A model generated the notes under the pieces. The model made no database searches, had not been told where the DNA came from, and was given only the letters and a program-made list of their open reading frames with translations. Of a stretch of DNA of 64,000 nt, positions 25,181 through 35,558 are shown in pieces. The first letter of the stretch is position 1, and each line of letters opens with the position of its first letter. Location of the stretch: NCBI GenBank assembly GCA_044223975.1, contig JBGALI010000019.1, positions 46,313-110,312 of the forward strand. The letters run 5' to 3'. This DNA is from CAZCPB01 sp044223975 (GTDB lineage: Bacteria > Planctomycetota > Phycisphaerae > Phycisphaerales > UBA1924). Made by a program: the position numbers and the translations under genes.

Positions 25181-26047
25181 TCACTTCGCCGGATACTCGA
25201 ACACCCCGCGCCCGGACTTGTCGCCAAGCCGCCCCGCGCTCACGAGCTGCTTGAGCAGCGGGCAGGCGCGGTAGCGATCGTTGTTGAGCCCCTCGGCGAG
25301 CACGTTCATGATGTGCACGCAGGTGTCGAGGCCGATGAAGTCGGCCAGGCGCAAGGGGCCCATCGGGAAGTTGCAGCCGAGCTTCATGATGCCGTCGATC
25401 GCCTCGGGCTCGGCGACGCCCTCCATCCAGGCGTAGAAGGCCTCGTTGATCATGGGCATGAGCACGCGGTTGCTCACGAAGCCCGCGCGGTCGTTGGCCT
25501 TCAGGGGCGTCTTGCCGAGCCTGGTCGCAAGCGCGACGGTCCGCTCGACGACTTCCTTGGAGGTCTGGATCCCGGGGATCACCTCGACCAGCTGCATGAG
25601 CGGGACGGGGTTGAAGAAATGCATGCCCACCACGCGCGAGGACGCGGCTCCCGCGCTGGTGGCGATCTCGGTGATCGAGATCGAGCTGGTGTTGGTCGCC
25701 AGCACGACCTCGGGGCGAGTGAACATGGCCGCAAGCTTGGCGAAGAGGTCCTTCTTTACCTTGGCGTCTTCGACGATGGCCTCGACCACCCAGTCGGCGG
25801 GCTTGAGGTCGTCGAGGTTGGCGACGTACTTGATCCGTCCCAGGGCCGCGTCCATGTCGGGCTGGGTCATCTTGCCCTTCTCGACCGAGCGGGCGAGGAA
25901 CTTCTTGTGCCCGCCCTTGCACTTCTCGAGCGCGGCAGGGAACGAGTCGTACACAATGACGTTCACGCCCGCGACAGCCGCGACCTGCGCGATGCCGCCG
26001 CCCATCTGACCCGAGCCGATGACGCCGAGGGTGGAGACTGTGGACAT
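25181..26047 (-). CDS. 3-hydroxyacyl-CoA (3-hydroxybutyryl-CoA) dehydrogenase
   Basis: A cytoplasmic enzyme of 288 residues that oxidises (S)-3-hydroxyacyl-CoA to 3-oxoacyl-CoA with NAD in beta-oxidation or butanoate-type pathways. The NAD loop is GVIGSGQMGGGIAQ at the N-terminus. The catalytic histidine lies in GMHFFNPVPLMQLVEVI near residue 140, and the dimerisation/C-terminal domain starts with DRAGFVSNRVLMPMINEA. Its length matches the single-function PaaH/Hbd type rather than a hydratase fusion. ATG 26047 has AAGGA upstream and begins directly with the Rossmann strand; longer upstream frames are not plausible. It is divergent from the TPR gene by about 100 bases. Confidence 0.93.
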   Translation of the reverse strand: MSTVSTLGVIGSGQMGGGIAQVAAVAGVNVIVYDSFPAALEKCKGGHKKFLARSVEKGKMTQPDMDAALGRIKYVANLDDLKPADWVVEAIVEDAKVKKDLFAKLAAMFTRPEVVLATNTSSISITEIATSAGAASSRVVGMHFFNPVPLMQLVEVIPGIQTSKEVVERTVALATRLGKTPLKANDRAGFVSNRVLMPMINEAFYAWMEGVAEPEAIDGIMKLGCNFPMGPLRLADFIGLDTCVHIMNVLAEGLNNDRYRACPLLKQLVSAGRLGDKSGRGVFEYPAK

Positions 26048-26150
26048 GGCTGTATCCTTGTTGTCCGGGCGGCCCATGCCGCGCCGGGAGGCAAGGATAC
26101 GCGTGGTCCGGGGCGTGCCGTCGCACGCCCGAGTTTGCCCCGGAGTTCCC

Positions 26151-26459
26151 ATGCCCTCGGTCGAACAGCTTGAAAAGCTCCTGGCGTCGGACCCGCGCGA
26201 CCCGTTCGTGTTGTACGCCCTGGCGCAGGAGCACGCCAAGGGAGGCGACGTGGCACGGTCGGTCGAGTACTTCGACCGCTGCCTCGCGGCAGACCCGGCC
26301 TACTGCTACGCGTACTTCCACAAGGCCCGCGTGCTGCACGAGGCGGGGCGAACGCCCGAGGCCGTCGGCACGCTGCGCGAAGGTGCCGCGGCAGCGAAGA
26401 AGGCCGGCGATGCGCACGCCCTGAGCGAGATCTCCGGCTTCCTCGACGAGATCGAGTGA
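26151..26459 (+). CDS. Small TPR-repeat protein
   Basis: A protein of 102 residues made almost wholly of tetratricopeptide helices: DPFVLYALAQEHAKGGDVAR, YFDRCLAADPAYCYAYFHKA and LHEAGRTPEAVGTLREGAAA. That is roughly two and a half repeats. TPR proteins act as protein-binding scaffolds, and this one has no signal or membrane segment, so it should be cytoplasmic. It lies 3 bases before the RecX-like gene and is probably cotranscribed with it, though no functional link is known. Confidence 0.8.
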   Translation: MPSVEQLEKLLASDPRDPFVLYALAQEHAKGGDVARSVEYFDRCLAADPAYCYAYFHKARVLHEAGRTPEAVGTLREGAAAAKKAGDAHALSEISGFLDEIE

Positions 26460-26462
26460 GCC

Positions 26463-26951
26463 ATGCCCGACCGCCCTGCCATTCCGATCGTTTCGGCTGC
26501 CGCGCGACTGCTGAAGGCCGCAGCACGCACGCGCCGCGAACTGGTCGAGCGGCTGGTGCGGGCCGGGCACGACCGCACCGCGTCCGAGCGCACCGCGCAG
26601 GAGTTCTTCGACAAGGGCCTGATCGACGAGCGGGCGATCGCGGGCGCCGCGGTCCGTGCGGGGCTTCGCGCCGGGAAGTCGAACGCCGAGATCGAGCGCT
26701 CCCTCGCGGCACGCGGCGTTGATGAAGACACGATCCGCGCGGCGCTCGCCGACGAACCCGGCGCCCACGATGCGCAGCGCGCCGTCCAGGCCGCCCGCGA
26801 CCTGGCCAAGCGGGCCCGCCTGCTGGCTCCCGCGCCGCGGCTGCGCCGAGTCCTGGCCGGGCTGGCACGCCGCGGGTACGACGAAGACACCGCCCAGCAC
26901 GCGGCTCGGGAAGTGTTGGGGAGGGATGCGGGTGGGGACCCCGTCGAGTGA
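26463..26951 (+). CDS. recX: RecX-family regulatory protein
   Basis: A protein of 162 residues composed of three-helix RecX repeats: RRELVERLVRAGHDRT, FFDKGLIDERAIAGAAVRAG, IERSLAARGVDEDTIRAAL and VLAGLARRGYDEDTAQHA. RecX binds RecA filaments and limits recombinase activity. No recA lies in this window, so the usual recA-recX linkage is absent. The ATG is 3 bases after the TPR stop. Repeat pattern and length (typical 150-170) support the call. Confidence 0.75.
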   Translation: MPDRPAIPIVSAAARLLKAAARTRRELVERLVRAGHDRTASERTAQEFFDKGLIDERAIAGAAVRAGLRAGKSNAEIERSLAARGVDEDTIRAALADEPGAHDAQRAVQAARDLAKRARLLAPAPRLRRVLAGLARRGYDEDTAQHAAREVLGRDAGGDPVE

Positions 26952-27024
26952 GCCGCCGGCCTCGCCCGGCCTTCGGGCTCACGGTCCGAGCCCGGGTGGT
27001 ACGATGTCTACCGTGAGGTCACCG

Positions 27025-27666
27025 ATGAACCACGTGCCGGTCCCATTCATTCGCGCGTGCTGCGGCGCCGGGCTCCTTGCCCTCGTGGCCGGGTGCGTCG
27101 ATTCTAACAGCAGGACGACGATCGGCGAGACGCCCGACGCCGTCACGCTCACGGCGATGGAGCCCACCAAGCCCATCCCCGACGAGTACCCGCAGGATGC
27201 CCACTCCCTCACCGGGCTCAGCCGCGACAACTGGCAGAGTGAGGCCTTCCTGGTCCCCGTCGATGGCACAGGCCACCGGCCGACGTACGCGGATTCGTTC
27301 TTCATCGCCGACGTCACGCGTCGGCAGCGGGGCGAGTACCCGACCATCGAGTCGGCCCTCGATTTCAACGGCTCGAAGTACGGCGACACCGCGTCCAACC
27401 AGCGCTTCGAGGAAGGGTTTCTCGTGCCCGCCCGCGCGTTCGTGGATGCGATCTCCATCCCGGTGCGCCTGATCGGCGAGCCGCAGACGTGGGTGTATTA
27501 CAGCCCGCGCCTCGACTACCAGCGCCAGCCTGTGAACCGTGGTCTGCTGATGGCGCCGCTTCCCATTACGACCGAACCGCCCAAGGTCGATCTCCAGCCC
27601 GATCCGATGCTGAAGGACGGGGACCTGCCCGCGTCCGATGTGGGTCCGGCGAAAGACCCGCGGTGA
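27025..27666 (+). CDS. Lipoprotein of unknown function
   Basis: A protein of 213 residues with a lipoprotein signal (FIRACCGAGLLALVAGC) whose lipobox LVAGC puts the lipidated cysteine near residue 23. The mature part is polar, starting with a Ser/Thr-rich linker, then FLVPVDGTGHRPTYADSFFI and EEGFLVPARAFVDAISIPVR, and a Pro-rich C-terminus. No family was recognised. ATG 27025 is preferred over ATG 27004 because GAGGT lies 8 bases upstream and the signal is then of normal length. Its stop overlaps the rhodanese GTG. Confidence 0.75.
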   Translation: MNHVPVPFIRACCGAGLLALVAGCVDSNSRTTIGETPDAVTLTAMEPTKPIPDEYPQDAHSLTGLSRDNWQSEAFLVPVDGTGHRPTYADSFFIADVTRRQRGEYPTIESALDFNGSKYGDTASNQRFEEGFLVPARAFVDAISIPVRLIGEPQTWVYYSPRLDYQRQPVNRGLLMAPLPITTEPPKVDLQPDPMLKDGDLPASDVGPAKDPR

Positions 27667-28091
27667 GCGGCCCCGCGGACTCGGCGCTTGATGCCCGCGG
27701 CCTGCCGCGGGGCTACTCGTTCAAGCCCGAGCACGAGATCACGCCGCGCGATGCCAGCGCGGGCGGGCGCGGCGGATCGCTGCTGATCGTGGACGTGCGG
27801 ACCGCGGAGGAAGTGGCGGTCGCTCGCGTCGAGGGCGCAGCGCACATCCCGCTGCACGAGCTTGAGTCGCGATTTTCCGAGATCGAGGATGCGCTCGACG
27901 CGGCCCCGGGGCGCGGGCTTGCCTTCCTGTGCCACCACGGCGTGCGGTCGATGAAGGCCGCGTTGTTCGCGCGTCACCGGGGGATCGAGAGCGCGATGTC
28001 GATCGCCGGCGGCATCGACCTGTGGTCGCTCGCGGCCGACCCCGGCGTGCCGCGGTACGAGCGGGACGCGGGCGGCTGCCGGCGAATCTGA
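27663..28091 (+). CDS. Single-domain rhodanese-like protein
   Basis: A protein of 142 residues translationally coupled to the upstream lipoprotein (GTGA overlap). After an N-terminal extension of about 30 residues the rhodanese fold begins at LLIVDVRTAEEVAVARVEGA and HIPLHEL. The active-site loop is LCHHGVRSMKAA, with a cysteine nucleophile as in sulfurtransferases of the ThiF/MoeB-associated type. It could move sulfane sulfur or serve as a redox or tRNA-modification partner; no substrate is evident. The C-terminus contains a second cysteine, in GGCRRI. Confidence 0.85.
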   Translation: MSGPADSALDARGLPRGYSFKPEHEITPRDASAGGRGGSLLIVDVRTAEEVAVARVEGAAHIPLHELESRFSEIEDALDAAPGRGLAFLCHHGVRSMKAALFARHRGIESAMSIAGGIDLWSLAADPGVPRYERDAGGCRRI

Positions 28092-28121
28092 CGCGGGGAG
28101 AATGTCGGACGTCGAGGCGCC

Positions 28122-28817
28122 TCACCGGCGCGAGCGGCCGCGCCCGAGCATCGCGAGCCCCGCCCCGAGAAGTGCCACCGACGCCGGGGCCGGCACGACC
28201 TCGTACGACACGGTGACGTTGTCGATGCCCCAGGACTCGTCGTTGAGGCCGGTGAGGCCCACGGCGCCGAACTTCAGGGTGAACGGGACGGCGTCGGGCA
28301 CCTGGAACTGCGCGGTGATCTTGCGGTAGATCGAGTCGGGGTAGGCCGTGTTGTACACCATCTGCACCGGGCCGACGTTGGGGGCGCGGTAGCTCTGCGG
28401 CCCGTAGACGTTGCCGAAGGTCTCGCTGAACGCGGTGGTGGTGTTGGCCAGGACGCTGAAGCGGTCCGGCCCGTGGACGGGGTCGTTGCCGTCCCACGAA
28501 TCGATGCAGTAGAAGTCGAAGGTGACCGTGTAGAGGTTGTGCCGCTGGCCGCCCGATCCGCCGTTGGTGTTGTCGAAGAGCCCGGGCGGGGGCGTCGGGG
28601 CGCCGGTGAGCGATAGGGTGACGGCGGTGTTGCCCGAGTATCGCCCCGAGAACCAGCTCAGCGTGTTCTCGACTTCGGTGTTGATGATCGTGTTGCTGGA
28701 CCACTGCGCCTTGCGGTTGGTCGACTCGAAGTTGTCGCTGAACAGGACGCCGGCGGAGGCGTGGCCGGCGACGGACGTGAGCACGAGGGCGGCTAGGACG
28801 GCGGTGGAACGGGCCAT
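28122..28817 (-). CDS. PEP-CTERM (VPxPA-type) sorting-domain exported protein
   Basis: An exported protein of 231 residues with a signal peptide (AVLAALVLTSVAGHASA) and a C-terminal tripartite sorting tail: VPAPASVALLGAGLAMLG followed by RGRSRR. That tail is the variant PEP-CTERM signal handled by exosortases and linked to exopolysaccharide production. The mature domain starts VLFSDNFESTN and looks like a beta-sandwich of carbohydrate-binding type (SWGIDNVTVSYE near the end). GGGAGAGAG lies just before ATG 28817. No exosortase gene was seen in the window, so the processing enzyme must be elsewhere. Confidence 0.85.
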   Translation of the reverse strand: MARSTAVLAALVLTSVAGHASAGVLFSDNFESTNRKAQWSSNTIINTEVENTLSWFSGRYSGNTAVTLSLTGAPTPPPGLFDNTNGGSGGQRHNLYTVTFDFYCIDSWDGNDPVHGPDRFSVLANTTTAFSETFGNVYGPQSYRAPNVGPVQMVYNTAYPDSIYRKITAQFQVPDAVPFTLKFGAVGLTGLNDESWGIDNVTVSYEVVPAPASVALLGAGLAMLGRGRSRR

Positions 28818-29236
28818 GTCTCTCTCCCTGTCTTGCGGTCGGTCATGGACCGGGGCGCGAAGGGACAGCCCGGGGCGGTACGGCTCCGTTGCGTCCTCTC
28901 TTGCTTCCGGTCGCGGCTCGCGGGCGGGGCGGGCCGCTCGCGTGTCGTGATGAGAATGTGCCGCGGATACGAATCCAGAACAAGTCCCGCCACCCCCGCG
29001 GGCCCGATGGGGGCGCGGGCGCGCCGCGCGTGGCGCCTGGGGCGGGCGTGAGGGGGGTTCTCGGACGGGTTTTCAGCCCTGCGCGGCCTATAGTTCCTGT
29101 GCGCGCGTCGCCGGCGTCCGGCGTCCGACCACCAGAACCAGCGGCGACCACTCGTCCGGCCCGTGCTCAGCGGGCGGGCCAGCGCCTTTCCCGTACGGGC
29201 CCTCCCGAGGGCCCGGAGTGATGGAGCGATAGCGGT
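28818..29236. other. 419-base intergenic region between PEP-CTERM gene and typA
   Basis: This divergent intergenic region must hold the promoters for both neighbours. A TATAGT hexamer at 29089-29094 is a plausible -10 for typA, but no convincing -35 is present. A perfect GC-rich hairpin lies at 29196-29215. The rest is GC-rich sequence without open frames that look coding, tRNA-like folds or repeats that I can see. Confidence 0.5.
29196..29215 (+). promoter_or_regulatory. GC-rich hairpin in the typA leader
   Basis: CGGGCCCTC at 29196-29204 is followed, after two bases, by its exact complement GAGGGCCCG at 29207-29215, giving a very stable stem 21 bases before ATG 29237. There is no T-tract. 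Its position, just ahead of the GTPase start, suggests control of translation initiation or mRNA stability rather than termination. Confidence 0.45.
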
Positions 29237-31153
<1,917 letters not shown>

Positions 31154-31180
31154 TCCACGCGTGATGCCGACGTCGCGCAC

Positions 31181-32617
31181 TCACATCGGGACGTGAGCGA
31201 TCGCCCCGCCGGGCCGCACGCCCTCGTGATCGCCCAGCGCGTAGTGCGCATCCAGCACCGCACGCCAGCCCTCAAGCGAGTGCACCGCGATGAACGCCCG
31301 GCGCACGTCCTCGCCCCGCGGGTGGTGCACCGCGAAGCGGATGCCGAACTTCCGCATCGTCATGCCCGTGAACTCTTCGGCCCGGCGCGTCCGCGCGTTG
31401 GTCGCCAGCGCCAGACGGAAATGCTCCTCGAGCACCGCCCGCTGCTCGGCGATGGTCGGCGCCGAGGGCTCGCGCCCCGCCATCATGTCGCGGGCCTGGC
31501 GGAAGATCCAGGGGTTGCCGATGCAACCGCGGGCGACGGCGGCGGCGCTCACGCCCGTGTAGGCGACCATGCGGAAGATGTCCGCGGCGTTCCAGATGTC
31601 GCCGGAGCCGAAGATGACGCGCCCGGGATTGCGCGCGACGACCTCGCGCAGGATGTCCCACCGCGAGGGGCCGATGTACTTCTGCTGCACCGTGCGGGCG
31701 TGCACGGTCGCCCACGCGTAGCCCATGCCGAACGCGGCATCCAGAATCCGCTGGGCGTTGGCCGCCATCTCCGGCGTGTCGTCGAACGCGCGGCGCAGCT
31801 TCACCGTGCACACGATCTCCCGCGGCAGGCTCTCACGGACTTTTTCCAGAATGTGGATCGCCCCCGCGGGCTCGGCCAGCCAGTGCCCGCCTCGCGCCTT
31901 GTTGCGGATCTTCTTCACCGGACACGCGAGGTTGATGTCGATGGTCTCGAAAGAGAGCGACGGAGCGACGGAGCGACGGAGCGACGAAGTGGAAGGATCG
32001 GAGAGAGGCACTTCGGACCCGCCGACCGCGTTGATCTCGTCGATCGTGGTCTCGCAGGTGTCGTCCTCGGGCTCGCCGCACGAGCCGTCCTCGTCGCGCG
32101 GTGCGAGCTGCTCGCCACCGGGGAGGCGGAGGGGCTCATCGCGCGAGGGGAGCTTGCCGTCGGGGTAGGCGATCAGCCGGTAGGCCTTGTCGCCGCGCCG
32201 ACCCTGCTCGGCGACCTTCAGCGCCGACGCGGCCATCTCCAGCGGGTCCGAGCCCATGATCTGGCAGGCCAGCGGGTGGTCTTCCTCGCCGCCGGGGATG
32301 TTGTCGTGAAGCTCGCCCAGGTCGGCCTTGGTGAAGCCGCGCCCGCCGGCCAGGAGCGTGCGGTCGAGCAGGGCCTCGGTGACGCAGAACGGGCAGCCGT
32401 GACGGCGGGCCACGATGCGCATCGCGGCATCGGAATAGCCGGCCAGGCCGGCCTGGAAGAACGGCGCATCGAACGCAGGGATCACGGCCCGGACGCGCGG
32501 GTCCATGCCCCGGGCTCCCAGTTCCTCGGCAACCCGGCGCACGTCGATGTCCGCCGCGCCGGGGGCGATGGCGGGCGACGGGGGCGTGGCGTTGAGTCGG
32601 GCGCCTTCGACGGACAT
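31181..32617 (-). CDS. dus: tRNA-dihydrouridine synthase (Dus family) with in-frame insertion
   Basis: A flavin enzyme of 478 residues that reduces uridine to dihydrouridine in tRNA. Motifs include FQAGLAGYSDAAMR early, QIMGSDPLEMAASAL, the FMN-binding IDINLACPVKKIRNKARGG, and VHARTVQQKYIGPSRWD near the end of the barrel. The usual family length is about 320-350. The excess comes from an N-terminal extension of about 45 residues and about 80 residues inserted between KVAEQGR and ETIDINLACPV. The end of that insertion is the octamer repeat at 31955-32015, read as TSSLRRSVAPSLSF. The core fold looks intact, so the enzyme is probably active. It is convergent with typA and divergent from the lipoprotein at 32712. 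Confidence 0.85.
   Translation of the reverse strand: MSVEGARLNATPPSPAIAPGAADIDVRRVAEELGARGMDPRVRAVIPAFDAPFFQAGLAGYSDAAMRIVARRHGCPFCVTEALLDRTLLAGGRGFTKADLGELHDNIPGGEEDHPLACQIMGSDPLEMAASALKVAEQGRRGDKAYRLIAYPDGKLPSRDEPLRLPGGEQLAPRDEDGSCGEPEDDTCETTIDEINAVGGSEVPLSDPSTSSLRRSVAPSLSFETIDINLACPVKKIRNKARGGHWLAEPAGAIHILEKVRESLPREIVCTVKLRRAFDDTPEMAANAQRILDAAFGMGYAWATVHARTVQQKYIGPSRWDILREVVARNPGRVIFGSGDIWNAADIFRMVAYTGVSAAAVARGCIGNPWIFRQARDMMAGREPSAPTIAEQRAVLEEHFRLALATNARTRRAEEFTGMTMRKFGIRFAVHHPRGEDVRRAFIAVHSLEGWRAVLDAHYALGDHEGVRPGGAIAHVPM
31955..32015 (-). repeat. In-frame octamer repeat element inside dus
   Basis: Four exact copies of GAGCGACG occupy 31955-31986. They are followed by CGAAGTG (31985-31991) and its inverse CACTTCG (32009-32015), forming a short hairpin. 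On the coding (minus) strand the octamers read CGTCGCTC, open in all frames, and encode S-L-R-R-S-V-A-P. The same peptide type appears in two dnaE insertions, so these are copies of one element family and not part of the ancestral Dus protein. Confidence 0.8.
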
Positions 32618-32676
32618 GGGTGATTATTGCGACGGACGCGCCCTGAAAAGGAACCCGCTTTCGCTCGGATCGCCGT

Positions 32677-32705
32677 TTGCCCGAACGCACCGAAGCTGCG
32701 ACGAT
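32677..32705 (+). promoter_or_regulatory. Possible promoter giving a leaderless lipoprotein message
   Basis: TTGCCC at 32677-32682 and GACGAT at 32700-32705 are 17 bases apart. The second hexamer ends 6 bases before ATG 32712, so transcription would begin at the start codon. The same TTGCC -35 half appears at 11942. No Shine-Dalgarno precedes the gene. Confidence 0.35.
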
Positions 32706-32711
32706 AGGACC

Positions 32712-33164
32712 ATGACCACGCCCGCCGACAGGAATCGATCCCGGATGTTCGCGGCACTGGCGATCGGGATCGCCGCGGCCGTCGCCGACGGGTGCGCCAG
32801 CGGGCCCGCCACGCCCGGCCCGGTCTACCCGCGCGACATGCGCCAGAGCCGCACGCTCGACGTGCAGGTGTTCCGCCAGACCAAGCACATGGAGCTGACC
32901 AACACCACCGCGGTGTCGTACGGCCCGTCGCGCCTGTGGCTCAACGGCCGATACAGCCGCCCGATCGACGGCTTCGCGGCAGGGCAAAGCCTTAACGTGC
33001 CCCTGGACGACTTCGTCGACAACCTCGGCGACACGTTCCGCGGCGGCGGTTTCTTCGCGACCGAAACGCCCGAGCGCCTGGTCCTGGTGCAGCTTGAGAC
33101 CAAGAACCCCGACGGCACCCCCGTGCTGCTGGGCCTGGTGGTGGTGAAGAGCGAGGACGAGTAG
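32712..33164 (+). CDS. Small lipoprotein, DUF1425/YcfL-like
   Basis: A protein of 150 residues with a short signal peptide (MFAALAIGIAAAVADGC) ending in a lipobox-like ADGC. The mature domain is a small beta-sandwich: QVFRQTKHMELTNTTAV, LWLNGRYSRPIDGFAAGQSL, the polar DFVDNLGDTFRGGGFF and a final strand pair RLVLVQLETKN and LLGLVVVKSEDE. The strand pattern recalls small outer-membrane lipoproteins of the YcfL type, but the match is not certain. It faces away from dus and is read toward the BshB1-like gene. Confidence 0.6.
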   Translation: MTTPADRNRSRMFAALAIGIAAAVADGCASGPATPGPVYPRDMRQSRTLDVQVFRQTKHMELTNTTAVSYGPSRLWLNGRYSRPIDGFAAGQSLNVPLDDFVDNLGDTFRGGGFFATETPERLVLVQLETKNPDGTPVLLGLVVVKSEDE

Positions 33165-33245
33165 GAAGGCACGACGTGCAGAATTATGGTGGACGCTTAG
33201 GGCTGGTCTGGGAGATTTCGTTTCAGCTCGCGCCTCCAAACCTCT

Positions 33246-33968
33246 ATGCCTTCCCAAATTGTCATCATCGCCCCGCACCCTGACGATGCCGAGCTGGGCA
33301 TGGGCGGCACCATCGCCAAGCTTGCCGCGCAGGGACACGACGTGCTGATCTGCGACATGACCGACGGCTGCCCCACGCCCATCGGCGATCGCCCGACGCG
33401 CCTGAACGAGGCCGCGGCTGCCCTCAAGGAACTCGCCCCGCCCGCGGGCTCGAAGGGGCGCTTATCGCGTGTGATGCTCGACCTCAAGAACCGCGAGGTG
33501 CAGCACACGATCGAGGCCCGCCACAAGGTCGCCGGCGTGTACCGGGCCCACCGCGCCTCGATCGTGTTCGTGCCGCATTTCCTGGATGCGCACCCGGACC
33601 ACCTGGCGGTGACGCGGATCGCCGAGGATGCGCGGTTCGATGCGAAGCTGACGGGCGTTTCGATGCCGGGCGATGGCGGCGCGGCGCCGGTGTACCCCAA
33701 GTGGCTCTTCCACTACTACTGCACGCACCTGCGGCGCGTGCCGGACCCGACGTTTATTGTCGACACAACGGGCTTTGCCGCGGCCAAGCGGCGGGCGGTC
33801 GAGGCGTACCGCACGCAGTTTGCGTTGAACGAGAAGAACCGCGCGGTGCCGGAGATGGTGGCGACGGGGGACGCATACTTCGGGTCGCGAATCGGGACAA
33901 GCGCCGGGGAGCCGTTCTATTCGCGCGAGCCGCTGGGGCTCAGCGGGCTGGACATGCTCCCCATCTAG
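33246..33968 (+). CDS. PIG-L/LmbE family deacetylase, BshB1-like
   Basis: A zinc-dependent N-deacetylase of 240 residues. Metal-binding motifs are APHPDDAEL at the N-terminus and FLDAHPDHLAV near residue 115. The ending GSRIGTSAGEPFYSREPLGL is typical of BshB1, which removes acetyl from GlcNAc-malate in bacillithiol synthesis, rather than of the broader LmbE family. No bshA or bshC is in this window, so the pathway call is tentative; an envelope-sugar deacetylase is the alternative. Its stop overlaps the stop of the minus-strand zinc-ribbon gene by 4 bases. Confidence 0.8.
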   Translation: MPSQIVIIAPHPDDAELGMGGTIAKLAAQGHDVLICDMTDGCPTPIGDRPTRLNEAAAALKELAPPAGSKGRLSRVMLDLKNREVQHTIEARHKVAGVYRAHRASIVFVPHFLDAHPDHLAVTRIAEDARFDAKLTGVSMPGDGGAAPVYPKWLFHYYCTHLRRVPDPTFIVDTTGFAAAKRRAVEAYRTQFALNEKNRAVPEMVATGDAYFGSRIGTSAGEPFYSREPLGLSGLDMLPI

Positions 33969-35245
33969 CGACCGTCGCCCTCTCGAATGTCGCAGATCGG
34001 ACGCTCAGTGCCTGTCAATCCCCAGATGCTGCTCAGGGGCAATTCGCGCGACCACGCCCAGAATCGCGTCGCGGCCATGTCCCTCGCCGACGCCTGCGCG
34101 TCCCCGCTGATCCGCACGCTCCACCGAGGACTTGTGCGCGTGGCCATCAGTTGCCCGTAAACGTCCGGTGCGAGGTCGATCTCGGCCCGGTCCGCGAGGT
34201 CCGCCGATGTCAGGCCGCGTGAGAGGAGCAGCCTGCCGCTTCCGACCGGCGCTCCGTCGCGGAGGAGTTCCACCAGAACGCCCGCGGCAGCCTTCGTCTC
34301 GGGCTCATCGTTCACGTGCTCAAGGAGAAGGAACACGAGCAGCACGTGACGGTCCTTATCCCACACCGTGGCCCCCGCGCCGGGGAAGAGGTGGGCGTCG
34401 ATGTAGCGTTCGATGAGCGGCGACGGCACGGGGCGAACCACGGCCGGCTTCACGATGCGGACCGGAAGCGTCATCCGCGCGCAAACCTCGCCGCCAGTCG
34501 AGTACCGACGCGTGGCGGACACCTCGATTTCAACCTCCTCGCCGACGTCAGGAGCAATCCCGATTTCACCCGTGCAGACGGTGGACGGCATTCCTGCAAA
34601 GAAGTCGGCTTCACCTTCCCCCAGGTGCAATGGCGCCCAGTCGCTCCCAACCATTTTGACGCGGACCGTCGTGGATAGATCGAGCCAGAAGGGGCGCCGG
34701 AACTCGATCCAGATCGGCGCACCGGCGTCGTACCGATCGCGCACGACAAGCACACCCTTCTGCTTCATCAGCGCTTTGAGATAATCCGAGGTGAGACCGT
34801 CGCGTGCGATTCTCCTGGAGATTTCGTCGGCCGGAGTCCACGCCGGCGTCCGCAGTGACGAGGAGTTGAACAGAAGGACTGCGTCGTTCGGGCCGAGCGG
34901 CGGGAGCATGGCCACAAGCGCCCGGAAGGGCACAAGCCCGAACGGGCCGTCCCGCCGCAGATCCGGCGTTGCCAAGATGGTCCCGCTCAGGACGAGAACG
35001 AACCCGAGCATCGCGAGCCGCCACGACCTCCGACGCTTGAACAGACTCCGCTCCGTCGCGGCTTCGCGCCCACACTCGGGGCACACGCACCCCGGCACGC
35101 CGACCATCTCGTACCAGCACCATGGGCAGCGGCGAGTACCGGCTCCCCGATCGCGAAAGAGGCCGCGAGCCAGAAGCAGCAGCCCGGCTCCACCCAGGAT
35201 CGCTCCAAGGGATATCAACGGCCAGTCCGCCACGAGCATCCGCAC
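33965..35245 (-). CDS. Membrane protein with cytoplasmic zinc ribbon, unknown function
   Basis: A protein of 426 residues. A first hydrophobic helix (PLISLGAILGGAGLLLLARG) is followed by a rubredoxin-like zinc ribbon CPWCWYEMVGVPGCVCPECG, then a second helix (LAMLGFVLVLSGTILATP) and a large soluble domain of about 320 residues. The soluble part is beta-rich with no recognised family. The layout (helix, zinc ribbon, helix, soluble domain) recurs in planctomycetes. It would expose the ribbon in the cytoplasm and the long domain outside. It is unrelated in sequence to the two smaller zinc-ribbon proteins near 50 kb. Confidence 0.7.
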   Translation of the reverse strand: MRMLVADWPLISLGAILGGAGLLLLARGLFRDRGAGTRRCPWCWYEMVGVPGCVCPECGREAATERSLFKRRRSWRLAMLGFVLVLSGTILATPDLRRDGPFGLVPFRALVAMLPPLGPNDAVLLFNSSSLRTPAWTPADEISRRIARDGLTSDYLKALMKQKGVLVVRDRYDAGAPIWIEFRRPFWLDLSTTVRVKMVGSDWAPLHLGEGEADFFAGMPSTVCTGEIGIAPDVGEEVEIEVSATRRYSTGGEVCARMTLPVRIVKPAVVRPVPSPLIERYIDAHLFPGAGATVWDKDRHVLLVFLLLEHVNDEPETKAAAGVLVELLRDGAPVGSGRLLLSRGLTSADLADRAEIDLAPDVYGQLMATRTSPRWSVRISGDAQASARDMAATRFWAWSRELPLSSIWGLTGTERPICDIREGDGR

Positions 35246-35558
35246 AGTCTACCGCCCGCCCCGGGCGGTCCGGCCCAAACTGGCGCGATGCATGCGTCAC
35301 GCGTGTTTCGGCGGATTACGCCTCTTTCGACCTGGTTCCCCGCCCCATGAAGTCCCGCCCAAAACCGGCCGAAAACTGATGTTCAGGAGTGCGCGCCGCA
35401 GGGCCGAGAACGAACCTCTCGACCCTATACTCCGTACCCGGGATGCCCCTGAAAGGGCCGGGCGGCGGGACTTCGGGTGGAAGACGGGTATTCGGACGTG
35501 TGACTTCTAGAAGAGCGGGCCTCGGGGAAGTGCCGGGGCCTGTCGGAGGAGCATCGAA
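35246..35558. other. 313-base intergenic region before the GME-like gene
   Basis: This is the divergent region between the zinc-ribbon membrane protein and the epimerase gene. TATACT at 35426-35431 is a fair -10 for the epimerase gene, with no clear -35. GGAGG lies 9 bases before ATG 35559. No convincing coding frame, tRNA or repeat was seen. The leader of about 120 bases after the -10 is long for this window and could hold a regulatory RNA structure, but I see no known riboswitch motif. Confidence 0.45.

Noticed and set aside
28818..29236. A tRNA or small RNA gene in the large intergenic region before typA
   Set aside because: I could not find a cloverleaf or TPsiC-like motif by eye; only a hairpin close to the typA start is evident.
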